A stretch of DNA of 64,000 nucleotides from Streptomyces gossypii. Its GTDB lineage: Bacteria; Actinomycetota; Actinomycetes; Streptomycetales; Streptomycetaceae. The stretch spans positions 209,034-273,033 of the forward strand of contig NZ_JAJAGO010000007.1 in assembly GCF_025165795.1 (NCBI RefSeq). The letters are read 5' to 3'. Position numbers and translations under genes: made by a program. Position 1 is the stretch's first letter. Each line of letters starts with the position of its first letter. Under the pieces are notes generated by a model. It was given only the letters and a program-made list of their open reading frames with translations, ran no database searches and was not told the DNA's origin. Positions 33,017 through 41,957 of this stretch are shown here, in pieces.

Positions 33017-34051
33017 TCAGCGGGGCTGTGCGAGAACCTCTGGATTCGCGCAGTGCGCGAGGGGCCGGCCGGCCAGGAACCTGGCCGCGTCCGAGGCCAC
33101 GATGGAGGCGGCGTTGAGGGCGGTCTGCTTGCTGGCGCCGGCCAGATGTGGCGTCATGACGAGGTGCGGGGTCGTCAGCAGGCGTGAGTCCGCGGGGATC
33201 GGCTCACGGGGGAAGACGTCGAAGGCCGCGCCGAAGAGCTTCCCGGCATCCAGGGCGTCGCACACGGCGTCGTAGTCGACGAGGGACCCGCGGGCACAGT
33301 TGACCAGCACGCCGCCCGCGGGCATCAGGTCGATCATCTGCCTGGAGAGCAAGCCCTCGGTTTCCGGCGTCGCACGGGCATGGACGGTGACGAACTGGGA
33401 GCGCCGCATGAGGTCAGCCAGGTCGGTGACCTCGGCGGGTGACACGTCCTCCGCACGGACGAAGGGGTCGGCGACGAGCACGTTCGCCCCGAATCCACGG
33501 ACGATCCGGGCGACCCTGGAGCCGATGGCGCCATATCCCACGATGCCGACCGTGCTGCCCTCGAGCTCCGGCCCGACCTTCTCGAACATGTAGTAGTCAC
33601 CTCGCCAGGTGCCGGCGGCGAGGTCCCCGTGAGTGGCGGGGACACGCCGGGCCGCGGCCATCAGAAGTGCGACCGTGTGCTCGGCGGTGGCGGTGGCATT
33701 GCGCCCGGGGGCGAACGAGACCGCGACGCCGTGCCGGGTGGCCGCCTCCAGGTTGGCGTTGACGGGGCCGCCGCGGCTGACGCAGAACAGGCGCAGATCA
33801 GGGCTGGCTTTCAGAATCCGTTCGGTGAGCGGAGCCATCTGGGTGAGGCAGATTTCCACTCCGCTGAGGGCCTCGATGAGCTGCTCCTCGGTGCCGGACG
33901 CCTCCCGCACCTCGGCCACCTCCCCGAAGGGCTCGACCGGCCAGGGCAGGGTGAGCTCGCGGAAGACCGCGGCAGGTGCCGCGGACCGGAGCCGGTCGAT
34001 GAGCAGGGAGTTGAGGACGAAGTGGTCACCGGCGGCGAGGATGGTGGTCAC
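33017..34051 (-). CDS. D-2-hydroxyacid dehydrogenase
   Basis: A 344-residue D-isomer-specific NAD-dependent dehydrogenase of the PGDH-like family. The NAD loop is VGIVGYGAIGSRVARI (about residue 165). The catalytic Arg, Glu and His are in NCARGSLVDYDAV, FDVFPREPIP and VMTPHLAGAS. Family members oxidise or reduce 2-hydroxy acids such as glycerate, phosphoglycerate and erythronate-type compounds. ATG 34051 overlaps the phosphatase stop by 4 bp (ATGA). It is the last gene of the seven-gene transport/kinase operon, so the substrate probably derives from the imported sugar or polyol. Confidence 0.9.
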   Translation of the reverse strand: MTTILAAGDHFVLNSLLIDRLRSAAPAAVFRELTLPWPVEPFGEVAEVREASGTEEQLIEALSGVEICLTQMAPLTERILKASPDLRLFCVSRGGPVNANLEAATRHGVAVSFAPGRNATATAEHTVALLMAAARRVPATHGDLAAGTWRGDYYMFEKVGPELEGSTVGIVGYGAIGSRVARIVRGFGANVLVADPFVRAEDVSPAEVTDLADLMRRSQFVTVHARATPETEGLLSRQMIDLMPAGGVLVNCARGSLVDYDAVCDALDAGKLFGAAFDVFPREPIPADSRLLTTPHLVMTPHLAGASKQTALNAASIVASDAARFLAGRPLAHCANPEVLAQPR

Positions 34052-34671
34052 TTGAGTGCTCCTGGGGTCACGGGGCGGTTCAGTGTCAGCAGCGACGGCA
34101 CTCCGTCACGCAGAACGAGCTCGTTCAGGGCGCAGTTGACCAGGAACGGGAAGATCCGACGGTACTCGCGCAAGGGCAGGCCCAGCATGCGGCAGAGCAC
34201 GAGCCGGATCGCCGTGGTGTGGCCCACGACGAGGACGCGGCCTTCGCTGTGATCGGCCTGGAGGTCGGTGAGGAACGCCCGGTAGCGGTCGCCGGCCTCG
34301 AGGGGGTTCTCCCCCTTGGGGAGGTGGTGTGTCACCGGGTCGGTCTGGAAGGCCGCAAGCTGGTCGGGGAACCGCTGCTGCATCTCGGCGCGCGTGAGGC
34401 CCTCGGCGATGCCGAAGTCCAGCTCGCGCAGTCGTGGATCCACGCGCACCGGCAGTCCGGTGCGCACCGCGCTGTCGTGGGCTGTCTCCTGGGAACGCGC
34501 CAGTGGGGAGGCCCAGATGGCGGTCAGGTCCGCTTGCTCGGCCCAGTCCGCGAGCGCGCCCGCCTGTGCGTAGCCGCGCTGGGTGAGCGCGATGTCGGTG
34601 CTGCCGGCATACCGGTTCTCGGCGTGCCACACGGTCTCCCCGTGCCGGGCGAAGATGACATGGAGGCTCAT
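34048..34671 (-). CDS. Histidine phosphatase (phosphoglycerate mutase-like)
   Basis: A 207-residue histidine-acid phosphatase. The catalytic motif FARHGETVWHAENRYAG sits at residues 7-23 (phosphohistidine His10), with the second conserved histidine in VLVVGHTTAIRLVL. Members are cofactor-dependent mutases or broad sugar-phosphate phosphatases; the latter is likelier at this size and in this context. It overlaps both neighbours by 4 bp (kinase upstream, dehydrogenase downstream), so the three are tightly coupled. It may dephosphorylate an intermediate made by one of the two kinases. Confidence 0.88.
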   Translation of the reverse strand: MSLHVIFARHGETVWHAENRYAGSTDIALTQRGYAQAGALADWAEQADLTAIWASPLARSQETAHDSAVRTGLPVRVDPRLRELDFGIAEGLTRAEMQQRFPDQLAAFQTDPVTHHLPKGENPLEAGDRYRAFLTDLQADHSEGRVLVVGHTTAIRLVLCRMLGLPLREYRRIFPFLVNCALNELVLRDGVPSLLTLNRPVTPGALK

Positions 34672-36155
34672 AGTGCCGTCCTCTCTCGTGCGTGGGCCGC
34701 GACGACACCGGGGAGCCAGCCGCGTTGGACAAGCAGATCGAGCAGCCGGAGGTAGCCCTCCTCGTGAGGGCGTTGCTCCGAACGGCGTGGCTCGAGGGTC
34801 CGGTCGAGTCGCACCATCGCGGTGGCGACGCTGTCCAGAGGGTCACGGCTCGATGCGGCCAGCACCGCCATGCCGAGCGCCGGCTGCGCGTTGCGCGGCA
34901 GGGTCACCGGGCGTTGCAGCACATCGGCGCGCAACTGGTTCCACAGGTGGTTGCGGGTGGCCCCGCCGGTGAGGATGACCGGTCCGTCGGTCGGGGCGCC
35001 GAGCTGGTCCACGTAGTCGAAGCAGAGCCGTTCGATGTATGCGGCGCCCTGCATCAGCGCGGCGAAGGACTCGGCCCGGGTGGCTGGTTCACGGCTGCCG
35101 AAGGCGCGGGCCTCCGGGGCGACGAAGGGGAACCGTTCGCCCGTGGAGACCAGTGGATAGCGCAACAGGCCGGTGGGCAGCAGTCCCGCGGCCTCGCGGG
35201 TGAGCCCCTCCAGGTCGTGGTCCGCGAACTCCCGTGCGACCAGGCCGGCTCCGACGCTGGAGGCTCCCCCGGGCAGCCAGTGGCCGGTGGGTGACCGGTG
35301 GGAGTAGACGACCCCGTGCGGATCGTGGATGAGCTCTTCGGTGACGCCTTTGAGTACCAGGGTGGTGCCCATCACCGAGTTCCAGCTTCCGACGGCGGTC
35401 GCCCCGGAGCCCAGTTGGGCCGCGCAGCCGTCGGTCATCCCGGCGACGAGGGTGGTGCCTTCGGTGAGCCCGGCCTCGGCAGCCGCCTCGGCACAGACCT
35501 CACCGATGACCGTGCCGGGCAGTACCAGGTCGGGCAGCAGCGCGCGGGGGATCTGCAGGGCGGCGAGTACGCGCTCGGGCCAGCTCACCTGTGCGGCGTC
35601 GGCGCCGGTCTTGAGGGCGTTGCTGGTGTCGGTGGGTACCTCGTGCCCTGCGAGTCTGCGGTTGACGACATCGCTCTGGTGCGCCAGCCGCCAGCCGTCC
35701 TCGGCTGCGTGAGGAAACCGGTGGAGCAGCCAGCGGAGCTTGGGCAGGGCCCAGGAGCGCTGCATCCGCTGGTAGCCGGCCTGTGCCCACTGCTGCTCCC
35801 CGGCGGCGTTCACCTCTTCCGTCTCCGCCGCGGCGCGTCCGTCGTCGTACATCAGCCCTGGTGTGGCGCAGCGGCCCTGGCGGTCCAGCATGGTGAGGGT
35901 GCCGGAGGTCGCGTCCACGGCCACGCCCTTGACCCGGCTGAGGTCGGCACCGGCGGCGCGTGCCTGGCCGATCGCGGTGCAGACGGCGCGCCACCACTGC
36001 TCGGGGTCCTGCTCATGGCGCTCCCCCTCGCGGTAGCTGGTCAGCGGGGACGATCCCTCGCCCAGCAGACCGCCGTCGGCCGCGGCGACGACCACGCGCA
36101 CGCCCTGGGTGCCCAGGTCGATCCCCAGCCAGGCATCCGATCCGGTGACGGTCAT
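34668..36155 (-). CDS. FGGY carbohydrate kinase (ribulo-/xylulokinase type)
   Basis: A 495-residue FGGY kinase with the two-domain actin-like fold: phosphate-1 loop GIDLGTQGVRVVVAAADG (residues about 8-25), GVAVDATSGTLTMLDRQGR, VAGMTDGCAAQLGSGA, and the adenosine motif ILTGGATRNHLWNQLRADVL. The opening resembles pentulose kinases of the ribulokinase/xylulokinase group. ATG 36155 overlaps the previous kinase stop (ATGA); an earlier in-frame ATG at 36203 is unlikely. Together with the non-identical kinase immediately upstream, this gives two kinases in one operon, suggesting two substrates or two phosphorylation positions. Confidence 0.9.
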   Translation of the reverse strand: MTVTGSDAWLGIDLGTQGVRVVVAAADGGLLGEGSSPLTSYREGERHEQDPEQWWRAVCTAIGQARAAGADLSRVKGVAVDATSGTLTMLDRQGRCATPGLMYDDGRAAAETEEVNAAGEQQWAQAGYQRMQRSWALPKLRWLLHRFPHAAEDGWRLAHQSDVVNRRLAGHEVPTDTSNALKTGADAAQVSWPERVLAALQIPRALLPDLVLPGTVIGEVCAEAAAEAGLTEGTTLVAGMTDGCAAQLGSGATAVGSWNSVMGTTLVLKGVTEELIHDPHGVVYSHRSPTGHWLPGGASSVGAGLVAREFADHDLEGLTREAAGLLPTGLLRYPLVSTGERFPFVAPEARAFGSREPATRAESFAALMQGAAYIERLCFDYVDQLGAPTDGPVILTGGATRNHLWNQLRADVLQRPVTLPRNAQPALGMAVLAASSRDPLDSVATAMVRLDRTLEPRRSEQRPHEEGYLRLLDLLVQRGWLPGVVAAHARERTAL

Positions 36156-37654
36156 GCGCCGGCTCCACCGGTCGAACGGGGCTGTCCACTGCCGCCTGTC
36201 CACAGCGGCTGGTTCAGCTCCCGCAGGTGCAAGAAGTCGGCGTACCGCTCGCTGAAGGCCGCGAACTCCTCTGGGTCGGGCTGGTACGTGGCGGCAGTCT
36301 CGACGTGCCGCGCGGCGGCGGTCCTGAAGTTTGGCTCACGGCCGGTGGCGACCAGGCCGGTCAACCAGGCGCCGCGGGCCCCGACCTCCGCGCCTGCGGG
36401 GATCGTCACGGGAAGGCCGGTCACATCGGCGATGAGCCGCATCCAGAAGTCGCTTCTGGTGCCGCCGCCGCAGAGCGCCAGGCTTTCGGGTGAGCCCGGG
36501 GCCGCGGTCAGGCAGTCGCGGATGGTCATGGTGACACCCTCCACCAGGGCACGGGCCATGTCCTCGCGGCCGGCTTCGAGGGAGAGGCCGGAGAGGGAGC
36601 CACGTGCGGTGGGATCGAAGAACGGGGCCCGCTCCCCTGCGGGTGAGAGGTACGGGATGAACCGCACTCCGGCCGTGTTCCGGCTGCCCTGTGCCGCGAG
36701 ACTCATCAGATCGGTGACAGAGGTCAGCCCGAGCATGCGTGTCCCCCAGTCCAGGACGTCGCCGCCGCTCATGGTGGGGAAGGCCCGAAGGTAGCGGTCC
36801 GGGACTCCGAGCGTCACGGTGATGCCGACCGGCTCGTCGGTGACCACCGTGTCCGTGATGACCTCCGTGGCCAGGGTGGTGCCGAGGATGCAGCATGCCT
36901 GGCCGACGGTCACCGCGCCGGCGCCGATGGCGGTGGCGCAGATGTCGTACGGCGCGAGCACCACCTGGGTGCCTGCGGGCAGGCCGGTCTCGGCGGCTGC
37001 CGAGGCGCTGATCGTGGTGACTCGGTGATCGTCGTCGCGCAGCTCGGGCAGCAGCCGCCGTGCCCCTTCCAGGCCGTAGAGCTCGAACAGCCGGTCGGAC
37101 CAGTCGCGCCGTCTGATGTCCATGAAAGGCGCTGAGGCGTCCGACTCGTCGACGGCGGGCTCACCCGTGAGCTTCAGGTGGACCCAGCCACCGCAGGTCA
37201 GCAGGTGACTCGAGCGGGCCACCCGGTCGGGGTCGTGCTCGCGCAGCCAGGCCAGCACGGCGTTGGGCATCCCGGTGGACACGCGCGATCCGCAGATCCG
37301 GAACGCCTCCTGGGCCACCCCGTCGCGCTCCCACGCGGCGATCTGTGCCGTGGCTCGTCCGTCGTTCCACAGCACGGCGGGCCCGGTGGGACGGCCCTGG
37401 CCGTCGACCAGCCAGGCGCCGTCGCCCTGTGCGGTGACGGCGACCATGCCGGGTGCCTCGGGGAGCACGGCGACGACTTCCCGGACGGCTTCGGCGACGG
37501 CGGCCCAGACTTCGGTCATGTCCTGCTCGGCCCATCCGGGATGAGGCCGCCGCACTTCGGTCGGCCGACGGCTCACCGCCAGCTCCTGTCCGTCGTCGCC
37601 GTATCCGACCACCTTGATGGTGGTGGTGCCCGCGTCGATGGCGATCGCAGTCAT
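36152..37654 (-). CDS. FGGY carbohydrate kinase (LyxK/erythritol kinase-like)
   Basis: A 500-residue FGGY kinase distinct in sequence from its neighbour. It starts AIAIDAGTTTIKVVGYGDDG, then PHPGWAEQDMTEVWAAV and VAVTAQGDGAWLVDGQGRPT. The sequence NDGRATAQIAAWERDG followed by NAVLAWLREHDPDRVARSSH recalls L-xylulose and erythritol kinases. The adenosine-binding end is SLALCGGGTRSDFWMRLIAD. ATG 37654 lies 5 bp after the permease stop. Operon context (periplasmic-binding-protein transporter, DeoR regulator) indicates phosphorylation of an imported pentose, pentulose or tetritol. Exact substrate not determinable. Confidence 0.9.
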   Translation of the reverse strand: MTAIAIDAGTTTIKVVGYGDDGQELAVSRRPTEVRRPHPGWAEQDMTEVWAAVAEAVREVVAVLPEAPGMVAVTAQGDGAWLVDGQGRPTGPAVLWNDGRATAQIAAWERDGVAQEAFRICGSRVSTGMPNAVLAWLREHDPDRVARSSHLLTCGGWVHLKLTGEPAVDESDASAPFMDIRRRDWSDRLFELYGLEGARRLLPELRDDDHRVTTISASAAAETGLPAGTQVVLAPYDICATAIGAGAVTVGQACCILGTTLATEVITDTVVTDEPVGITVTLGVPDRYLRAFPTMSGGDVLDWGTRMLGLTSVTDLMSLAAQGSRNTAGVRFIPYLSPAGERAPFFDPTARGSLSGLSLEAGREDMARALVEGVTMTIRDCLTAAPGSPESLALCGGGTRSDFWMRLIADVTGLPVTIPAGAEVGARGAWLTGLVATGREPNFRTAAARHVETAATYQPDPEEFAAFSERYADFLHLRELNQPLWTGGSGQPRSTGGAGA

Positions 37655-37659
37655 ATGGC

Positions 37660-38910
37660 TCACCCCCGCCCGTGTGCCTGGCGCGAGCGCCGGGCGACGG
37701 AGTCCAGGCCGACCGCGATGAGCAGCACCGCGCCGGTGATCATGAACCGGTAGGAGGAGTCGAGGTTCAGCAGGGTGAGCCCGCTGGAGATCGACTGGAT
37801 GACCAGGACCCCGAGGAGGGCGGCGAAGGCCGAACCGCGGCCGCCGAACAGGCTGGTCCCGCCGATCACCGCCGCGGCGATGGCGTTGAGGTTGACGTCT
37901 CCGGTACCGGTGCTCTGGTTCGCCGCGGCCAGCCGCGACGCGGCCAGGATCCCGCCGAGCGCGGCCAGTGCGGAACACATGACGAATGCCGAGGTGTACA
38001 CGCCCCGCACGTTGATGCCGGCCCTGCGGGACGCCTCGGCGTTGCCGCCGACCGCGTAGAGCGAGCGTCCGAACTTGGTGCGGGTGAGCACGTAGTTCAT
38101 CACCAGCACCAGCGCGACGAAGAACACGAACATCCAGGCGACGCCGCGGGTGCGGTTGAGGTAGAAGACCGCGAGCAGCAGCCCGGTCAGCAGCAGGAGC
38201 GCCTGCATGAGCAGCCACTGCAGCGATGAGGACGACAGTCCGGCGTCACGGCGGGTGCGGGCCCGTACCCATCCGTTGGCCAGGAATCCGCCCGCGGCCG
38301 CCACCGCCAGCGTGTAGGCCATCCAGGCGGGGACGAACCACAGCTGTGCGAATTTCACCAGGGTGGAGTCGTAGGGCAGGTTGATCGCGTTCTGGCCGCG
38401 GAGCAGCCACAGCTGCACGCCCAGGAAGGCCAGCAGCCCTCCCAGGGTGACCACGAAGCTGGGTACGCCGACGCGGTTGAGTATCTGGCCGTAGAGCCAT
38501 CCGATCAGGCAGCCGGCGGCCACGGCCGCGAGAACGGCAAGCCACATCGACTGCTCGTGCTTGACCATGATGACGGCCGTGATCGCGGCCGACACGCCGC
38601 TCACCGATCCCACGGAGAGGTCGATCTGGCCGACCAGCAGGGCGCAGACGACCCCCAGTGCGAGGACCCCGACGGGGACCATGTCGAACGTGAGGTTCAC
38701 CAGGTTGGTGCTGGAGAGGAAGGTCTGATTCAGCGACTGGAAGATCGTCCAGATCACCACGATGCCGCCGACGACGGGCAGCATGCCCAGGTCTCCGTCG
38801 CGGACGCGGCGGACCGAGGCCCGGATACTGTCGGTGATGCCCTGCGGCGTCACGAGACGCTCGTCCTGCAGTTCGGTGACTCTGGCCACCGAGGTGTCGG
38901 GCGGTGTCAC
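37660..38910 (-). CDS. Sugar ABC transporter permease (RbsC type)
   Basis: A 416-residue membrane permease of the branched-chain/monosaccharide class (RbsC, XylH). About ten hydrophobic helices follow a 40-residue cytoplasmic N-terminus. The conserved coupling region is FGRSLYAVGGNAEASRRAGI, and characteristic stretches are ALLVGQIDLSVGSVSG and VIGGTSLFGGRGSAFAALLG. The length and insertion around ARTRRDAGLSSSS fit XylH-like permeases. GTG 38910 overlaps the ATPase stop by 4 bp. It pairs with the single-domain ATPase and the RbsB-like binding protein. Confidence 0.92.
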   Translation of the reverse strand: MTPPDTSVARVTELQDERLVTPQGITDSIRASVRRVRDGDLGMLPVVGGIVVIWTIFQSLNQTFLSSTNLVNLTFDMVPVGVLALGVVCALLVGQIDLSVGSVSGVSAAITAVIMVKHEQSMWLAVLAAVAAGCLIGWLYGQILNRVGVPSFVVTLGGLLAFLGVQLWLLRGQNAINLPYDSTLVKFAQLWFVPAWMAYTLAVAAAGGFLANGWVRARTRRDAGLSSSSLQWLLMQALLLLTGLLLAVFYLNRTRGVAWMFVFFVALVLVMNYVLTRTKFGRSLYAVGGNAEASRRAGINVRGVYTSAFVMCSALAALGGILAASRLAAANQSTGTGDVNLNAIAAAVIGGTSLFGGRGSAFAALLGVLVIQSISSGLTLLNLDSSYRFMITGAVLLIAVGLDSVARRSRQAHGRG

Positions 38911-39728
38911 AGCTCTTCCCTCTCTTCCTGCGGGGAGGTGACCCGGCGGGCGGCTCGCCGCGAGACCGCGTTGTCGGTAGCACCGGTGATCGCGGCGATG
39001 ATCTCTTCGGAGGAGACGTCCTCGACGTCGTACACGCCGTTGTTGCGGCCCAGCCTCAGCACGGCGACGCGGTCGGCGACGGCCCGGACGTCCTCCATGT
39101 TGTGGCTGATCATGACGACGCCGAGCCCGTTCTGCTTGAGCCGCTCGACGAGGTTGAGGACCTCGGCCGTCTGTGCGACGCCCAAGGCGGCCGTCGGCTC
39201 GTCGAGCAGGATGATCTTCGGGTTGCTCAGCAGCGAGCGTGCGATCGCGACCGTCTGCCGCTGGCCGCCCGAGAGGGCAGCCACCGGCACGCTGAGGGAG
39301 GGGATCTTCGCCGACAGCTGCCGCAGCAGCTCCCAGGAACGTTTTTCCATGGCGACGTCGTCCAGCAGCCAGGGCCGGATCTCCTGACCCAGGAAGAGAT
39401 TGGCCTTGACGTCGAGGTTCTCGCACAGGGCGAGGTCCTGGAAAACCGTGGCGATGCCCCTCGCGTGGGCGAGGGCCGGTGAGCCGAGAGACTCCTCCTC
39501 GCCGTGCAGGAAGATCTTTCCCGCGTCGGGCGCGTACACCCCCGACAGGACCTTCACCAGCGTGGACTTGCCTGCGCCGTTGTCCCCGACGATGGCCACC
39601 ACCTCACCGGCCGCGACGTCGAGTTCGATATCGGTCAGCGCGGCGACCGCGCCGAAGCGCTTGCAGATTCCCCTCAGCGACAACACGGTGTCCGTGCCCG
39701 CACCGGTAACCGCGGTGCCTTTCATCAT
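38907..39728 (-). CDS. Sugar ABC transporter ATP-binding protein
   Basis: A 273-residue ATPase with one nucleotide-binding domain: Walker A GDNGAGKST, Q-loop FQDLALCENLDVKANLFLG, ABC signature LSGGQRQTVAIARSL, Walker B ILLDEPTAALG and H-loop ISHN. Monosaccharide transporters often have a double-domain ATPase (RbsA); this is the single-domain FrcA-like form. The product would homodimerise below the permease. It overlaps the permease gene by 4 bp and lies 39 bp downstream of the binding protein. Confidence 0.93.
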   Translation of the reverse strand: MMKGTAVTGAGTDTVLSLRGICKRFGAVAALTDIELDVAAGEVVAIVGDNGAGKSTLVKVLSGVYAPDAGKIFLHGEEESLGSPALAHARGIATVFQDLALCENLDVKANLFLGQEIRPWLLDDVAMEKRSWELLRQLSAKIPSLSVPVAALSGGQRQTVAIARSLLSNPKIILLDEPTAALGVAQTAEVLNLVERLKQNGLGVVMISHNMEDVRAVADRVAVLRLGRNNGVYDVEDVSSEEIIAAITGATDNAVSRRAARRVTSPQEEREEL

Positions 39729-39767
39729 GCCCTCTTCCCTCGGACTTCCCTCAGAGACTTCGGATCG

Positions 39768-40835
39768 CTACTTGATGCCCAGGCGTTGGCAGTCGGCGGC
39801 GTACTTCTTGGTGCACACGTCCTCGGTCTTGAACACCGCGTCGGGACCGAAGACGACCTTCTTGATGTTCTTCTGTGTCACCACGGTCGGCTTGAACAGC
39901 TGTGACGGGGTGTCGAACAGCTCGGTCTCCGCCTTCGGCTTCTCGCCCTGCATCAGCTTGTAGGCGGCGTCCGCCGCCGCCTTGGCGACGATCCTGATCG
40001 GCTTGGAGATGGTGTTGTACTGGTCTCCCGCGATGACGCGCTGGATCGCCGCCAGTTCCGCGTCGTTGCCGGTGACCGGCGGGACCTTCCCGTCCGCGGC
40101 CTTGAACGCCGCGATCGCTCCCCCGCCGGTGCCGTCGTTGGCCGCCACCACACCGGCGATCTTGCCGCGGTACTGGGCGATCTGCCCGCTCACCCACTGC
40201 TGGGCCTTCTCCGGCGACCAGTCCGGCGTGTCGTACTCGGCGAGCAGGTCGTATCCGCTGTCGTCGACGGCGTTGTGGATGCCCTTCTTGATCAACCCGG
40301 CGGCGGCGTCGGTGGGAGACCCGTTGACAAGGAGCACACCGCCCTTGGCCTTGGTCTCCTTCAGGTGGTCGACAAGCGACTGGGCGATGGACTCGCCGAT
40401 CGCCTCGTTGTCGAACGACACGTAGAAGTCCGCGGGCTTCTTGGGTATGGGACGGTCGTACGCGATCACCTTGACGCCCTGGGACTGCGCCGTCTGCACG
40501 ATGGTGGCCGCCGCGGCCGAGTCCACCGGGTCGAGCACGATCACCTTGGCGCCCTGGGCGATCGCGGAGTTCGCCTGCTGCTGCTGGAGCGACGCGTCGC
40601 TGTCGGCGTTCTGGTAGATCACTCCGCAGTCCGAGCACAGCTTGGCCATACGCTTCTTGAAGAGCGGAGCGTCGAACTGCTCGTAGCGGGGCGAGGCGAG
40701 GTCGGGCATGAGGAACGCGACCTTGCCCGACTTGCCGCCCCCCTCGGAGGTCCCGGACTCCGGTTCCTCGGCGCATGCGGTGAGAGCGCCCAAGGCGAGG
40801 ATGCCGGTGAGAGCACCACTGGCCAGTCTTCTCAT
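39768..40835 (-). CDS. Sugar ABC transporter substrate-binding lipoprotein
   Basis: A 355-residue RbsB/XylF-like binding protein. The N-terminal lipoprotein signal MRRLASGALTGILALGALTA ends at the lipobox Cys (LTAC). The mature part has the two-lobe periplasmic fold (KVAFLMPDLASPRYEQFDAP, VIVLDPVDSAAAATIV, then GVVAANDGTGGGAIAAFKAA and TGNDAELAAIQRVIAGDQYN), closest in style to D-xylose-binding proteins. ATG 40835 has AAGGAGTGGAAC. It is the first gene of the operon; the promoter region contains spaced inverted repeats facing the DeoR gene. Confidence 0.92.
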   Translation of the reverse strand: MRRLASGALTGILALGALTACAEEPESGTSEGGGKSGKVAFLMPDLASPRYEQFDAPLFKKRMAKLCSDCGVIYQNADSDASLQQQQANSAIAQGAKVIVLDPVDSAAAATIVQTAQSQGVKVIAYDRPIPKKPADFYVSFDNEAIGESIAQSLVDHLKETKAKGGVLLVNGSPTDAAAGLIKKGIHNAVDDSGYDLLAEYDTPDWSPEKAQQWVSGQIAQYRGKIAGVVAANDGTGGGAIAAFKAADGKVPPVTGNDAELAAIQRVIAGDQYNTISKPIRIVAKAAADAAYKLMQGEKPKAETELFDTPSQLFKPTVVTQKNIKKVVFGPDAVFKTEDVCTKKYAADCQRLGIK

Positions 40836-40936
40836 GTTCCACTCCTTGATCCGGGACCGTGCAGCTGCCGGTCGACTCGCTGTGACGTAACGCACAAGAA
40901 ACTCGCGACCCGGGCAGGGTGTCAACATGTGCTGAG

Positions 40937-40983
40937 AACTGAACACCGCGGTGTGATCCATTGATCAGCAGGGCTGTTCAGTT
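40937..40983. promoter_or_regulatory. Paired operator half-sites before sugar operon
   Basis: AACTGAACA (40937-40945) and its exact complement TGTTCAGTT (40975-40983) are separated by 29 bp. A perfect 12-bp palindrome ACACCGCGGTGT (40943-40954) overlaps the left arm. The site is about 100 bp before the binding-protein ATG. DeoR-family proteins commonly bind spaced repeats, and the divergent DeoR gene is the obvious candidate. Confidence 0.6.
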
Positions 40984-41107
40984 GCCGGTACGGGTGAACA
41001 TCGGTGTGCCATGCTCCCTGCGAGGAGCGGGCCCCGAACCAAGCTGCGGCCCGCTCCACCCAGCGAGAACACGTAGCGGATGGGGCGAAACCGGCACCGC
41101 CCACATG

Positions 41108-41131
41108 TGTTCCGTTAACAGAAAGGGAACA
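41108..41131. promoter_or_regulatory. Inverted repeat before DeoR start
   Basis: TGTTCC (41108-41113) and GGAACA (41126-41131) flank a 12-bp spacer containing GTTAAC, ending 10 bp before the DeoR ATG and overlapping its ribosome site. The shared TGTTC core with the 40975 site suggests autoregulation by the same protein. Confidence 0.5.
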
Positions 41132-41141
41132 GGGGGAATCC

Positions 41142-41951
41142 ATGGAGGAAGGCAAAGATCCGGCCGCCCAGGACAGAGGCGGACGAGGACCGCACGACAG
41201 GCGTGAGCAGATCAAGAGCCGCGTCGTCGACGAAGGCTTCGTCCGCATCGAGAGGCTCGCCGACGAGTTGGGCGTGACCCCGATGACCATCCGCCGCGAT
41301 CTCGACTACCTCCAGGGCAAGGGGTGGCTGAGAAAGGTCCGCGGCGGGGCGACCGCACAACCGTCGACGGCGTTCCACGGCGACATCCGGCACCGCACCC
41401 AGGCCATGGCAGAGGAGAAGAGCGCACTCGCCCGTGCCGCACTCCGTCTCGTCAAGCCCGGACAGTCCCTCATCATCGATGACAGCACCACCGCCCTCGC
41501 GCTCGCCGGACTGCTCTCGCAGCGTGCGCCGTTGACGGTCATCACCAACTTCGTACCCGTGATCCAGGTGCTCGCCGGCAGTCCGGGAATCGAGCTCATC
41601 ACCCTCGGCGGCGCGTACTATCCCGCCTACGACGCCTTCCTGGGCATCCGGACCATCGACGCCGCCAACACCCTGCGCGCGGACACGCTGTTCGTCTCCA
41701 CGACCGCCATCACCCGCGGCCACTGCTACCACCAGTCCCAGGAGACCGTGGGAGTGAAACGAGCCCTCATGGAAGCCTGTGACCACAAGGTGCTGCTGGC
41801 CGACCACACCAAGTTCCAACGCCGCGGCCTCTACCAGCTCGCACCCGTCACCGCCTTCGACCTCGTCATCGTCGACGCCGGTATATCGGCGACCGACCTG
41901 GACGCCCTGCAGGCCAGCGGCGTGGAAGTGCGCGTGGCGCGCCCGGAGTGA
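41142..41951 (+). CDS. DeoR/GlpR-family transcriptional regulator
   Basis: A 269-residue repressor. The N-terminal winged helix is RREQIKSRVVDEGFVRIERL then ADELGVTPMTIRRDLDYLQ, followed by the signature RKVRGGATAQ. The C-terminal sensor domain resembles ribose-5-phosphate isomerase folds (IIDDSTTALALAGLL, ITNFVPVIQVLA, LGGAYYPAYDAFLG, LLADHTKFQRRGLY) and normally binds a sugar phosphate. It is divergent to the seven-gene transport/kinase operon, which is therefore its likely regulon. ATG 41142 follows CAGGGGGAATCC. Confidence 0.92.
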   Translation: MEEGKDPAAQDRGGRGPHDRREQIKSRVVDEGFVRIERLADELGVTPMTIRRDLDYLQGKGWLRKVRGGATAQPSTAFHGDIRHRTQAMAEEKSALARAALRLVKPGQSLIIDDSTTALALAGLLSQRAPLTVITNFVPVIQVLAGSPGIELITLGGAYYPAYDAFLGIRTIDAANTLRADTLFVSTTAITRGHCYHQSQETVGVKRALMEACDHKVLLADHTKFQRRGLYQLAPVTAFDLVIVDAGISATDLDALQASGVEVRVARPE

Positions 41952-41957
41952 GGTCCC

